This document shows, piece by piece, positions 31,292 to 41,900 of a stretch of 64,000 bases of DNA. The notes under the pieces are model-generated. The model searched no databases and was not told where the DNA came from. It was given only the letters and a program-made list of their open reading frames with translations. Positions within the stretch are counted from its first letter, which is position 1. Every line of letters starts with the position of its first letter. The stretch is taken from NCBI RefSeq assembly GCF_954871325.1, contig NC_088775.1, positions 57,141,561 to 57,205,560 of the forward strand, in the 5' to 3' direction. This DNA comes from Gordionus sp. m RMFG-2023 (lineage: Eukaryota > Nematomorpha > Gordioida > Chordodea > Parachordodidae). Both the position numbers and the translations under genes were made by a program.

Positions 31292-32985
31292 AGCTTTTTG
31301 AAAGCTCGGCTAAAAATGCCACCTACCTTAGTCCATGCATTCAAAATGAAATTATATCCATATGCAATAAGTTTATATTGAAAGAAATTTCTACAAAAGT
31401 AAAAGCATCACCATTTTTTAGTATTCTGACGGATGAGACATCGGATGTTGGTAACATAGAGCAATTATCCATAGCAATAAGGTTTATTAATATGGAATCA
31501 GGTCATTATAAAATGAAGGGACTCTTTGTTCAATTTATTGATTTACATGACACCAAATCAGAGACGATAGCCAAAGAAATTTTAGCATCCCTTCAAGATC
31601 TAGATTTAAATTTAAATCTAATGAGAGGCCACGGATATGATGGAGCTCCTGAGTGGTCATGTTAAGGGAGTGCAGTCAAGAATTAGAGAGCTTTATAGCA
31701 CCGCTTTATATGTTCACTGCAGCTCACATTGCCTAAATTTGATGATATCCGAGGCATGTGAAATTCGAGACATCCGGAAAAGTTTACGTAAAATTTTTTT
31801 AATTTAATTGGAATTTATTAGATTTTATTATGTATTATAGATATCTTTTTATAATTTAATATATTTTTTAAAATTTAGAAACAATATCGTCGGTTTGTGA
31901 CTTTTTCACACCACCCAAAAAGAGATAGTTATTTATCCGAACATTTGATGATATTGATTCAAATAATCCAAAAAAAAAAACTAAAACGATTTTGCCCAAC
32001 TATGTTTATCGAAAGAGAACAATCAGTGAGACTCTTATGAAGTTATTTTTGCAGCACTCGAATCCTACGTATCCAACAAAGAAAAGGATTCCTCAGATGC
32101 TGAAAATTTTTTACAGGCGATTACGAAGCCACAATTTTTAATATCAATTCAATGTGTATATTTTTTATTTAATTATACTTATGATTTTAGCAAAATACTT
32201 CAAAAAATTAATTTGGATTTAAGAGAGGTTATGAATAGGGCAAAGGATATTGTTGAAATATTAACAAATATCAGAGAAAATGTGGATGAAAAATTTCATG
32301 ATATTTACAAGAAAGTAAAGGAGATCGCTAATTTGTTTGGGATTGAAATTTTTAAACCTAGAGTAGTTTCTAGAGAGTCAAATCGCTTAAATATTGATGC
32401 CTCTTTGATTGAGTATTTTTATAAAATAAATATTTTTATTCCCCTTATTGACACATTTTTATTTCAATTATAAGAAAGATTTATTAATCATAATTTTATT
32501 TTTTATTTTCTTCTGCCGGTTGAGTCTGAATTGTTGATTACACATGAAACGCGAGAGGATATTAAGAAAATCTCAGAGTTTTATTCTGATGATTTATCAG
32601 GATCGTATGATAAGTTACTTTTTGATGTCGAATTTTGGTATAAAAATCTCGACAGAATAGAGTACTCTTTGAGACCTAAAAATGCTTTGCAGGCTCTTTC
32701 CATGTGTAATTGCACTTTAGATTCCCTGCCAAATATCAAAACATACTTTTTATTTTAGCTACTTTACCTATTAGTACCTGCACCAATGAAAGGTCTTTTT
32801 CAACTTTGAAAAGGTTAAAAACTTATTTAAGAAATAGCACCGGTGAAAACAGTTTAAATGGATTAGCCCTTTTAAATATTTATAAGGAGATTATTCTAGA
32901 TAAAAATTTGATTCTAGATGAATTAGCCAAATCTCAGAGAAAAGTAGACCTCTCTTTATACATTCAAATCTATATCATATTTTCT
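31292..32985 (+). pseudogene. hAT transposase, DUF4371 domain and C-terminal dimerization domain
   Basis: The gene resumes after element D with SSAKNATYLSPCIQNEI, then the DUF4371 core: ASPFFSILTDETSDVG and EQLSIAIRF (31378-31660), RGHGYDGAPE, and in another frame LYVHCSSHCLNLMISEAC near 31700-31760. A GTAAAA...AAATTTAG interval at about 31787-31879 looks like an intron, followed by FFTPPKR. Later pieces are at 32213-32473 and 32531-32758 (RPKNALQALSM). The hAT C-terminal motif is PISTCTNERSFSTLKRLKTY with LNGLALLNIYKEI at 32710-32988. The DETSD Asp is kept. Frameshifts near 31650 and 32750 and a stop at 32471 kill the gene. Confidence 0.88.
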
Positions 32986-32997
32986 TAGTCATAAAAT

Positions 32998-33335
32998 TTT
33001 TGGTTCCACGTCATTACAGAGAAACCATTACAGAGAAAACAATTACGGAGAAACTTTTACAGAGAAAACAATTAAAGAGAATGTCGTTTAAAGAGAAAAC
33101 AATTAAAGAGAATGTCGTTTAAAGAGAATTTTTTTATAGAGAATTATTTTATAGAGAATGTATTTTACAGAGAAACTTTTACAGAGAAAACAATTAAAGA
33201 GAATGTCGTTTAAAGAGAATTTTTTTATAGAGAATTATTTTATAGAGAATGTTTTTACAGAGAATGATTTTATAGAGAATGATTTTATAGAGAATGTTTT
33301 TACAGAGAATGATTTTATAGAGAATTTTTTATAAA
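32998..33335 (+). repeat. MULE left inverted arm
   Basis: Built of words such as ACAGAGAAA, TAAAGAGAATGTCGTT and TATAGAGAAT, each repeated several times, with a larger repeat unit of about 85 bp near 33050-33240. Inverse of 36110-36540. Confidence 0.85.
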
Positions 33336-34159
33336 ATTTTATTTAAAGAATATGATTATATTATAAAAAATGTTAATCTATATAATATATAACATTTTTG
33401 TATAAATTTGTGTAATTATTACTTAGGGTGTGCATATTGTTTTTCTACTGGCCATATACTATGTGTTAACTTTTATTATAAATATTAAATATTTCTATAT
33501 GTATGAAATACTTACAAAAGACCAATCTTACATCTCAATTTACCATCATTTATTTAATACATTAATATCTTAATTATCTTTTTGCTAAACTTTCTTAAAT
33601 TTGTTCATCATTTGAAATAAAGTGAGTTTTTTAGAAAGAGATACTAATTTTGAAAGAAATCGGTCCAATAGATAAAATTTAATTTTTTTATATCATTATA
33701 TTTGGTAGCATTAAAATAGAGTAAAATTGACACAATGCAAAACTCTATTTTTGAATTTCAGAAAGTTTTATAATCTTATATCATGTTTAAATAAAATTTT
33801 CGAAGGTTACAAATTTTAAATTATAGATGTGACACACGATCGTACACCTCTATGTGGTTATCAAAATATTTTTATGGCAGTAAAAGTGTTTATCAATTGA
33901 AAACAATCTATGTTATGTTATTCTATATAAACGACATTCTCTATCAGTGTTTTCTCTATAAAAGTTTCTCCGTAATTGTTTTCTCTATAAAAGTTTCTCC
34001 GTAATTGTTTTCTCGATAAAAGTTTCTCTATAATTGTTTATTTTGTAAATGTTTGTCACTAAAGACCATTTTAGAATATTTTAAGTAATAATTTAATTAT
34101 TTTTTTAAGTAATAATTTAATTATTTTCTTTTTAAATTTTGATAAATTTTTTTTAAATT
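33336..34159 (+). other. MULE 5' non-coding region
   Basis: AT-rich, no ORF. An extra cluster of the arm repeat in the opposite orientation (TTTCTCTATAAAAGTTTCTC, CGTAATTG) lies at about 33932-34045, shortly before the transposase start, perhaps an internal transposase-binding or promoter region. Confidence 0.6.
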
Positions 34160-35556
34160 ATGGCTGAATTTATTTTAAGTAGTCGAAACAATAGGTTACT
34201 ACTTCTTGATTTTTACTTATTTCAAAAGGAAAAAACATCTAACCAAACAACCTATTGGAGATGTATTCAATTCAATGTGGACGAATGCAGTGGACGTGCA
34301 AGAACTAAGAACGGAATCCCTATATTCCACAATCATAAACATAACCATGTACCAGACATTGCAGATATTGAAGCAAGAAGAGAGCTAAATAGAATTAAAC
34401 AAGTGGCTTCTAGTTCCCAATCTCTGCCCAATAATATAATAGCCGATATATCTAGCAATATATCCATAGCCGCCACTGGTAAAATGCCCAGTTGTTCCTT
34501 AATTAAAAGGACAATTCAAAGGAAAAGACGCCAAGTAGGAAGAGCGCCTGCCGTTCCTGTAAGCCTGATTGACTTGGTCATACCAATCGAATATCAATTA
34601 TCCAATAATAATGAACAATTTTTACTTTATGATAGTGGTCATCATGATCACCGATGCATAATATTTTCTACCATTAAAAATTTACAATTTTTATCAACAT
34701 GCGATAAATGGTATGCAGATGGCACATTCAAAACATGCCCCCCTCTCTTCCAGCAAATATACACCATCCACGGGATGAAACATAAAACCATTATTCCCGC
34801 TATTTATGTTCTGATGGCATCACGTCGCCAACAAGATTACCTTAATATTTTCAATCAAATTAAAAATTTCCAAATTTTTTTAAATCCAAAAGTTATTATG
34901 ATTGATTTTGAATTAGCAGCCTTATCTGCTTTTAAACAGTCATTTCTAATGACTGCAATGCGCGGGTGTCTGTTCCATATGTCGCAATGCATATGGCGCA
35001 CGGTCCAGAAAAATCCCCGCATTTGCAATGCATTATGTCCCAGTTGAGGACGTAATTCACGGATTTGAGGAATTATGTGGCTTCATATTCTATCAAGAAA
35101 ATAGGGCTATTCTCGCCCCCTTGATAGAATATTTTGAAGAGACATGGATTGGGAAAATGATAGCGATGGAGAGGAGGTCTCCAATATTTGGTATTTCCCT
35201 ATGGAATTGTTATGAATCGACACTAGCTAGTGAACCGAATACAAATAATTCTGTAGAGGGCTGGCATCGGAGTTTTTCGTCTCATATAAGTTCCCATCAT
35301 CCAACAATCTGGAAATTTATAAAGAGTTAGTAATTATATTGTATTTTAAATTTTAAAAATCTTTTCATTTATAGCTCTCAAAGACGAAGATAGCCTTAAT
35401 AGTTACAAATTGGAACAATATTCTTTAGGACTATTAGCTCCAGTGTCAAAGAAAGAATATCGAGAAAGATCCAAAAGGATTTTTCTAATTGTTGAAGATT
35501 TCCATTCAAGAACCATGATAGATTATTTAAGGGCTTTATCCCACAATTTAAATTAA
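34160..35556 (+). pseudogene. MULE transposase with FLYWCH zinc finger, one frameshift
   Basis: The start ATG at 34160 follows an AT-rich leader and opens the FLYWCH domain (residues about 5-64: FYLF, YWRC, C43, HNHKHNH), a DNA-binding finger. The MULE catalytic domain shows WYADGTF (Asp187), AIYVLMASRRQQDY, MIDFELAAL (Asp249) and GCLFHMSQCIW with C270 and H273. The frame changes once between about 35015 and 35045. The next part (VPVEDVIHGFEELC, 35040 on) carries the catalytic Glu in NNSVEGWHRSF. A GT...AG intron of 49 bp fits at 35326-35374: joined there, the frame runs on to a stop at 35554-35556 (LKDEDSLNSYKLEQYSLG). Apart from the single frameshift the gene looks complete, so loss is recent. 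Confidence 0.88.
35326..35374 (+). other. Short spliceosomal intron in the MULE transposase
   Basis: Donor GTTAGT after ATAAAGA, acceptor TTTCATTTATAG before CTCTCAAAGAC. Removing 49 bp restores a single open frame across the junction and gives the conserved FI..L..E pattern seen in MULE transposases. Without splicing a stop follows at once (35328-35330). Confidence 0.75.
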
Positions 35557-36109
35557 AATGTTTAATTTAATAATATAATTGTATTTTTTTATATTGGTAT
35601 ATTATTTATACTATGTTTATTTGGATTTATTATGAATAAAAATTTATTTTATTTCGAAATGAACATTGCTAACCTCTTATTTGGTATTTTATCTAGGTTT
35701 ATCTTATAATAACTTCATATACAAATGGTATTCTATTCTCTAATTTGGAATTCACAAAATATAAGAAGCGCTCTATATAACATTTTTTTCTTATTTATCA
35801 TCATTTTAAGATTATCTAAGGTTTATGATATTAAATCACCGATAAATTACACCAAAAGCTCAATAATTATAGTTTTCTCTATAAAAATTTCGCTAGTTAT
35901 TTATGAAAAATAGTAGTGACTAGTTATATTTAAAAAAAGAAAACTAGTAACTGTAACTAGTTATATTTCTCCAAATTTAGCTAACAGTTACATTTCCAAA
36001 GTAACTTTTAACAACATTATATAAGGTAATTATAATATTTAATATTATTTCAAATACTAAAAATTTTTTTCCTTGAAATAATTACACAAATTTTTTAAAA
36101 AATAATCAT
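35557..36109 (+). other. MULE 3' non-coding region
   Basis: AT-rich. The 62-aa frame at 35725-35913 lacks motifs. ACTAGTTAT/AACTAGT words recur near 35920-35970. No gene supported. Confidence 0.5.
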
Positions 36110-36541
36110 ATTCTTTATAAAAAATTCTCTATAATAGTTTTCTCTATAAAATAATCATATTCTTTATAAAAAATTCTCTATAATAGTTTTCTCTATAAAA
36201 TAATTCTCTTTAAACATAAAAAATTCTCTATAATAGTTTTCTCTATAAAATAATTCTCTTTAAACGACATTCTCTTTAATTGTTTTCTCTGTAAAAGTTT
36301 CTCTGTAAAATACATTCTCTATAAAATAATTCTCTATAAAAAAATTCTCTTTAAACGACATTCTCTTTAATTGTTTTCTCTGTAAAAGTTTCTCTGTAAA
36401 ATACATTCTCTATTAAATAATTCTCTATAAAAAAATTCTCTTTAAACGACATTCTCTTTAATTGTTTTCTCTGTAAAAGTTTCTCTGTAAATGTTTTCTC
36501 TGTAATGGTTTCTCTGTAATGACGCGATACCAAAATTTTTA
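36110..36541 (-). repeat. MULE right inverted arm
   Basis: Inverse of the left arm: TTCTCTATAATAGTTTTCTC, ATTCTCTTTAAACGACATTC and GTTTCTCTGTAA words. Three roughly 100-bp blocks near 36240-36480 are almost identical, so this arm has expanded by tandem duplication. Confidence 0.85.
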
Positions 36542-36565
36542 TATGCAAAACTTAATTATAATGAA

Positions 36566-37203
36566 TTCTTAGTCATAATATTTATGTATTTTTAATAAAA
36601 GTATTGCTTTTGCAATAAGAAATATTTATAGATTATTTTGTATTAATTATAATTGTTAAATTATATTTTTTAAAATACCGTACAAGAATTACTTATATTT
36701 TATTGAATTATATATTTTTTAAATATAGTTATTTACAATAAATTTTTAATATAATAATCTACATAAAAATTTCTACATTTTGAATTATCATTAAAATAAA
36801 TGCATATTTAAATAAAGAGATTTTATTTATACTAAAGTATTTTAATAATAAATAAAATCTATATCTAAAATTTAAAAAAGAATTATTTTTAACACTCAAT
36901 CAGGTATATTGAGTGATCTTAAAAATGTAAGGTTCGGGGAGCAAGTTTTTTTCTTTCTAAACTATATGGACTAATTTACAATTGACTAAACATAGATTAA
37001 ATTTTTAGAATAATGTTTTCAGTGTTCAGTCGCTTATTAATAATAAATTTAGCCAACTAATATTTTTTTTATTCATGCTTGTTACTATAGTGATTAGACA
37101 CTAATAAAGCACATAATATTGCCAATATTTAAAAGTAGAGTTTGTGGGCTTCGCCCCCCAAAAAATTTTAACCCCCCATGGATAAATCCTGGCCACGCCA
37201 CTG
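36566..37203 (+). other. hAT 3' non-coding region and right terminus
   Basis: Resumes the hAT sequence after the MULE. AT-rich, no ORF; ends with TTCGCCCCCCAAAAAAT, ACCCCCCATGG and GGCCACGCCACTG, the terminal inverted repeat. Confidence 0.7.
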
Positions 37204-37211
37204 GCAATGTA
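37204..37211. repeat. hAT target-site duplication, right copy
   Basis: GCAATGTA, identical to 22010-22017. Confidence 0.9.
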
Positions 37212-37255
37212 TTTTAATTTGTTATATTTATTTTTACATAAATTTTTTCAATATA

Positions 37256-37333
37256 ATTTTTGATTGATATTTTTTTGATTGATATTTTTTTATATATATT
37301 TTTTTAAATATATTTTTTTGATTAATATTTTTT
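37256..37333. repeat. Degenerate TTTTTTGATTGATAT tandem repeat
   Basis: Four to five imperfect copies of a 16-20-bp unit just before the CGCAAG end of the satellite-bearing element. Similar T/A runs precede the next copy of that end at about 38870-38905. Confidence 0.65.
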
Positions 37334-37334
37334 T

Positions 37335-38880
37335 CGCAAGTCTATAAGTCGAAAGGCTTTGTAATACGAAAGGCTAAAAAATAATAATGAAAATAAAAAT
37401 AACAAAGAAAATGTTTAATGAGATATTTGATTGATTTATTGCTTTTTTTAGATAAAAAATATTTAATAACATTACATTATAATATATTAAAAATATGGAA
37501 ATTTTAAGATCTTTTCAATTTTTTTATTAATTCTTTAAATAATTTGCGGTTTATATTAATTTTTAAATTAATATTTTTAATTAAATTAATAATTGGTTAT
37601 GAATTTATATATTGAGTAAGTATAAATATATTGTAATTACTTGATAGAGAAGTAAATGAGAAACATAAATTTTTTAAGGTATTTTTAATTTGAGAAAGCA
37701 TTTAAAAGGGGAAAGGCTAACATCTTAAACGTAATTTTGAATATAATTATATCATTAAACTCAGAATTTAACCGCTTAGATGTATTTTTTATGTTTCCGG
37801 TTCACAAAATAAATTTTTTGTCGCGAAAGACATTTATAGGGGAAAGGCTAACATCTTAAACGTAATTTTGAATATAATTATATCATTAAACTCAGAATTT
37901 AACCGCTTAGATGTATTTTTTTACGTTTCCGGTTCACAAAATATTTTAGTCGCGAAAGACATTTATAGGGGAAAGGCTAACATCTTAAACGTAATTTTTA
38001 TAATATTTATATCATTGAACTCAGAATTTAATTCTCTATCCAAAACCGCTTAGATGTATTTATTTACGTTTCCGGTTCACAAAATAGATATTTTGTCGCG
38101 AAAGACATTTATAGGGGAAAGGCTAACATTTTAAAAGTAATTTTTATAATATTTATATCATTGAACTCAGAATTTAATTCTCTATCCAAAACCGCTTAGA
38201 TGTATTTTTTTACGTTTCCGGTTCACAAAATAAATTTTTTGTCGCGAAAGACATTTATAGGGGAAAGGCTAACATCTATAAGCGGTTTTGGATAGAGAAT
38301 TAAATTCTGAGTTCAATAAAATAAATATTATAAAAATTACGTTTAAGATGTTAGCCTTTCCTCTATAAATGTCTTTCGCGACAAAAAATTATTTTGTGAA
38401 CCGGAAACGTAAAAAAATACATCTAAGCGGTTAAATTCTGAGTTTAATGATATAATTATATTCAAAATTACGTTTAAGATGTTAGCCTTTCCCCTCTTAA
38501 ATGCTTTCTCAAATTAAAAATACCTTAAAAAATTTATGTTTCTCATTTACTTCTTTATCAAGTAATTACAATATATTTATACTTACTCAATATATAAATT
38601 CATAACCAATTATTAATTTAATTAAAAATATTGATTTAAAAATTAATATAATAAAATTAATTTTTAAAAACCGCAAATTATTTCAAAGAATTAATAAAAA
38701 AATTGAAAAGATCAAAAATTTCCATATTTTTAATATATTATAATGTAATGTTATTATAATATTTTTTGTCTAAAAAAAGCAATAAATCAATCAAATATCT
38801 CATTAAACATTTTCTTTGTTATTTTTATTTTCAATATTATTTTTTAGCCTTTCGTATTACCAAATTTTTTTTTATTATAT
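37335..38880. mobile_element. Foldback-like element with satellite monomers in its inverted arms
   Basis: Left arm: an end module (about 37335-37710, starting GCAAGTCTATAAGTCGAAAG) then about four satellite monomers on plus (GGCTAACAT at 37715, 37846, 37975, 38121, 38267). At about 38280 the orientation flips. The right arm has about two monomers on minus, then the inverted end module to about 38875 (TTTTTTAGCCTTTCGTATTAC). The two arms are nearly identical over the end module and first monomer. Monomer spacing here is 129-146 bp. The right terminus lacks the last 30 bp or so of the left one. No ORF. The layout is that of Foldback-type elements, known for long inverted repeats containing tandem repeats. 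Confidence 0.75.
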
Positions 38881-38904
38881 ATTTTTTTTAATATATATTT
38901 TTTT

Positions 38905-41900
38905 TCGCAAGGTCTAAAAGTCGAAAGGCTGCATGATACGAAAGACTAAGAAATAATTGAAAATAAAAATAACAAAGAAAATGATTAATGTGTAATTTGA
39001 TTGATTTATTGCTTTTTTTACGAGAAAAATATTATAATAACATTACATTATAATATATTAAAAAAATGGAAATTTTAAGATCTTTTCAATTTTTTTATTA
39101 ATTCTTTGAAATAAATTGCGGTTTTAATTTTATTTAATTTTATTAATTTTTAATTTATATTTTTAATTAAATTATATTTATTTATTTAAAAAAAATGGAA
39201 TATAATAAATTAAAAAAATGGAAATTTTAAGAATTCTTTGAAATAAATTGCGGTTTTAATTTTATTTAATTTTTAATTTATATTTTTAATTAAATTATAT
39301 TTATTTATTTAAAAAAAATGGAATATAAAATATTAAAAAAATGTAAATTTTCAGATCTTTTCAATTTTTTTATTAATTCTTTGAAATAAATTGCGGTTTT
39401 AATTTTATTAATTTTTAATTTATATTTTTAATTAAATTATATTTGGTTATTTAAAAAAAATGGATTATAATATTTCAATTTTTTTATTAATTCTTTGAAA
39501 TAAATTGCGATTTTAATTTTATTTAATTTCATTAATTTTTAATTTATATTTTTAATTAAATTATATTTGGTTATTTAAAAATAATGGAATTTTTAAAATT
39601 ATATGTATATTCTATTTAAAATTTTTTTCAAAACTAAATTGATAGTAAGTATAACGATATTGTGAGTACTGGATTAGGGAGAAGGCTAACATCTTAAACG
39701 TAATTATAAGTATCTTTATATCATTCTACTCAGAATTAAATTTCCTATCCAATTATGCTTAGATGTATTTTTTTACGTTACCGGTTCAAAAAATAATATT
39801 TTTGTCGCGAAAATGTTAGAATAATTTTATAAATTTTTATATCATTGAACTCAGAATTAAATTTCCTATTGAAATATGCTTTGATGTATTTTTTTACGTT
39901 ATCGGTTCAAAAAATAAATTTTTTGTGGTAAAAACGTTGGAAGGGAAAAGGCTAACATCTTAAACGCAGTTTTGAATATTTTTATATCATTCTACTCAGA
40001 ATTAAATTTCCTATCCAATTATGCTTAGATGTAATTTTTTACGTTTCCGGTTCAAAAAATAACATTTTTGTCGCGAAAACGTTCGAAGGGAAAAGGCTAA
40101 CATCTTAAGTTTAATTTTTTAAATTTTTATATCATTGAACTCAGAATTAAATTTCCTATCTAAATATGCTTTGATGTATTTTTTTACGATATCGGTTCAA
40201 AAAATAAATTTTAATAATTTTTTTGTGGTAAAAACGTTGGAAGGGAAAAGGCTAACATCTTATATGCAATTTTGAATATTTTTATATCATTCTACTCAGA
40301 ATTAAATTTCCTATCCAATTATGCTTAGATGTATTTTTTTACGTTTCCGGTTCAAAAAATAACATTTTTGTCGCGAAAACGTTCGAAGGGAAAAGGCTAA
40401 CATCTTAAGTTTAATTTTTTAAATTTTTATATCATTGAACTCAGAATTAAATTTCCTATCTAAATATGCTTTGATGTATTTTTTTACGATATCGGTTCAA
40501 AAAATAAATTTTAAAAATTTTTTTGTGGTAAAAACGTTGGAAGGGAAAAGGCTAACATCTTATATGCAATTTTGAATATTTTTATATCATTCTACTCAGA
40601 ATTAAATTTCCTATCCAATTATGCTTAGATGTATTTTTTTACGTTTCCGGTTCAAAAAATAACATTTTTGTCGCGAAAACGTTCGAAGGGAAAAGGCTAA
40701 CATCTTAAGTTTAATTTTTTAAATTTTTATATCATTGAACTCAGAATTAAATTTCCTATCTAAATATGCTTTGATGTATTTTTTTACGTTATCGGTTCAA
40801 AAAATAAATTTTAACAATTTTTTTGTGGTAAAAACGTTGGAAGGGAAAAGGCTAACATCTTAAATGCAATTTTTAATATTTTTATATCATTCTACTCAGA
40901 ATTAAATTTCCTATCCAATTATGCTTAGATGTATTTTTTTACGTTTCCGGTTCAAAAAATAACATTTTTGTCGCGAAAACGTTCGAAGGGAAAAGGCTAA
41001 CATCTTAAGTTTAATTTTTTAAATTTTTATATCATTGAACTCAGAATTAAATTTCCTATCTAAATATGCTTTGATGTATTTTTTTACGATATCGGTTCAA
41101 AAAATAAATTTTAAAAATTTTTTTGTGGTAAAAACGTTGGAAGGGAAAAGGCTAACATCTTATATGCAATTTTGAATATTTTTATATCATTCTACTCAGA
41201 ATTAAATTTCCTATCCAATTATGCTTAGATGTATTTTTTTACGTTTCCGGTTCAAAAAATAACATTTTTGTCGCGAAAACGTTCGAAGGGAAAAGGCTAA
41301 CATCTTAAGTTTAATTTTTTAAATTTTTATATCATTGAACTCAGAATTAAATTTCCTATCTAAATATGCTTTGATGTATTTTTTTACGATATCGGTTCAA
41401 AAAATAAATTTTAAAAATTTTTTTGTGGTAAAAACGTTGGAAGGGAAAAGGCTAACATCTTATATGCAATTTTGAATATTTTTATATCATTCTACTCAGA
41501 ATTAAATTTCCTATCCAATTATGCTTAGATGTATTTTTTTACGTTTCCGGTTCAAAAAATAACATTTTTGTCGCGAAAACGTTCGAAGGGAAAAGGCTAA
41601 CATCTTAAGTTTAATTTTTTAAATTTTTATATCATTGAACTCAGAATTAAATTTCCTATCTAAATATGCTTTGATGTATTTTTTTACGATATCGGTTCAA
41701 AAAATAAATTTTAAAAATTTTTTTGTGGTAAAAACGTTGGAAGGGAAAAGGCTAACATCTTATTTACAATTTTGAATATTTTTATATCATTCTACTCAGA
41801 ATTAAATTTCCTATCCAATTATGCTTAGATGTATTTTTTTACGTTTCCGGTTCAAAAAATAACATTTTTGTCGCGAAAACGTTCGAAGGGAAAAGGCTAA

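Larger units (their letters stand above)
32995..36565 (+). mobile_element. Mutator-like element (MULE) with repeat-built inverted arms
   Basis: The left arm begins about 32995 (TTTGGTTCCACGTCATTAC, then ACAGAGAAAC). The right arm is its inverse (GTTTCTCTGTAATGACG, then CGATACCAAAATTTT, to about 36541). Arms are about 340-430 bp and consist of repeated GAGAA-type words. The sequence TTCTTAGTCATAA occurs on both sides (32982-32994 and 36566-36578) and probably contains the 8-11-bp target duplication of a MULE; it falls at the end of the hAT coding region. Between the arms lies a FLYWCH/MULE transposase gene on the plus strand. Confidence 0.85.
22018..37203 (+). mobile_element. hAT transposon (DUF4371 type) enlarged by nested insertions
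   Basis: The ends CAGTGGCGTAGAC (left) and the inverse of GGCCACGCCACTG (right) agree at nine leading bases, and both continue into G/C runs (GGGGTT..CCCCCC against GGGGGGTTAAAA). The two 8-bp flanks are identical (GCAATGTA), as expected for hAT. Inside are pieces of a single transposase gene at about 23170-23745 and 31292-32985. The gap between them is element D, and a Mutator-like element follows at about 32995-36565. Without these insertions the transposon would be about 4.1 kb. The gene is dead. Confidence 0.9.

Noticed and set aside
37868-38053. 61-aa frame in the satellite
   Set aside because: It arises from satellite monomers and is not conserved between them.
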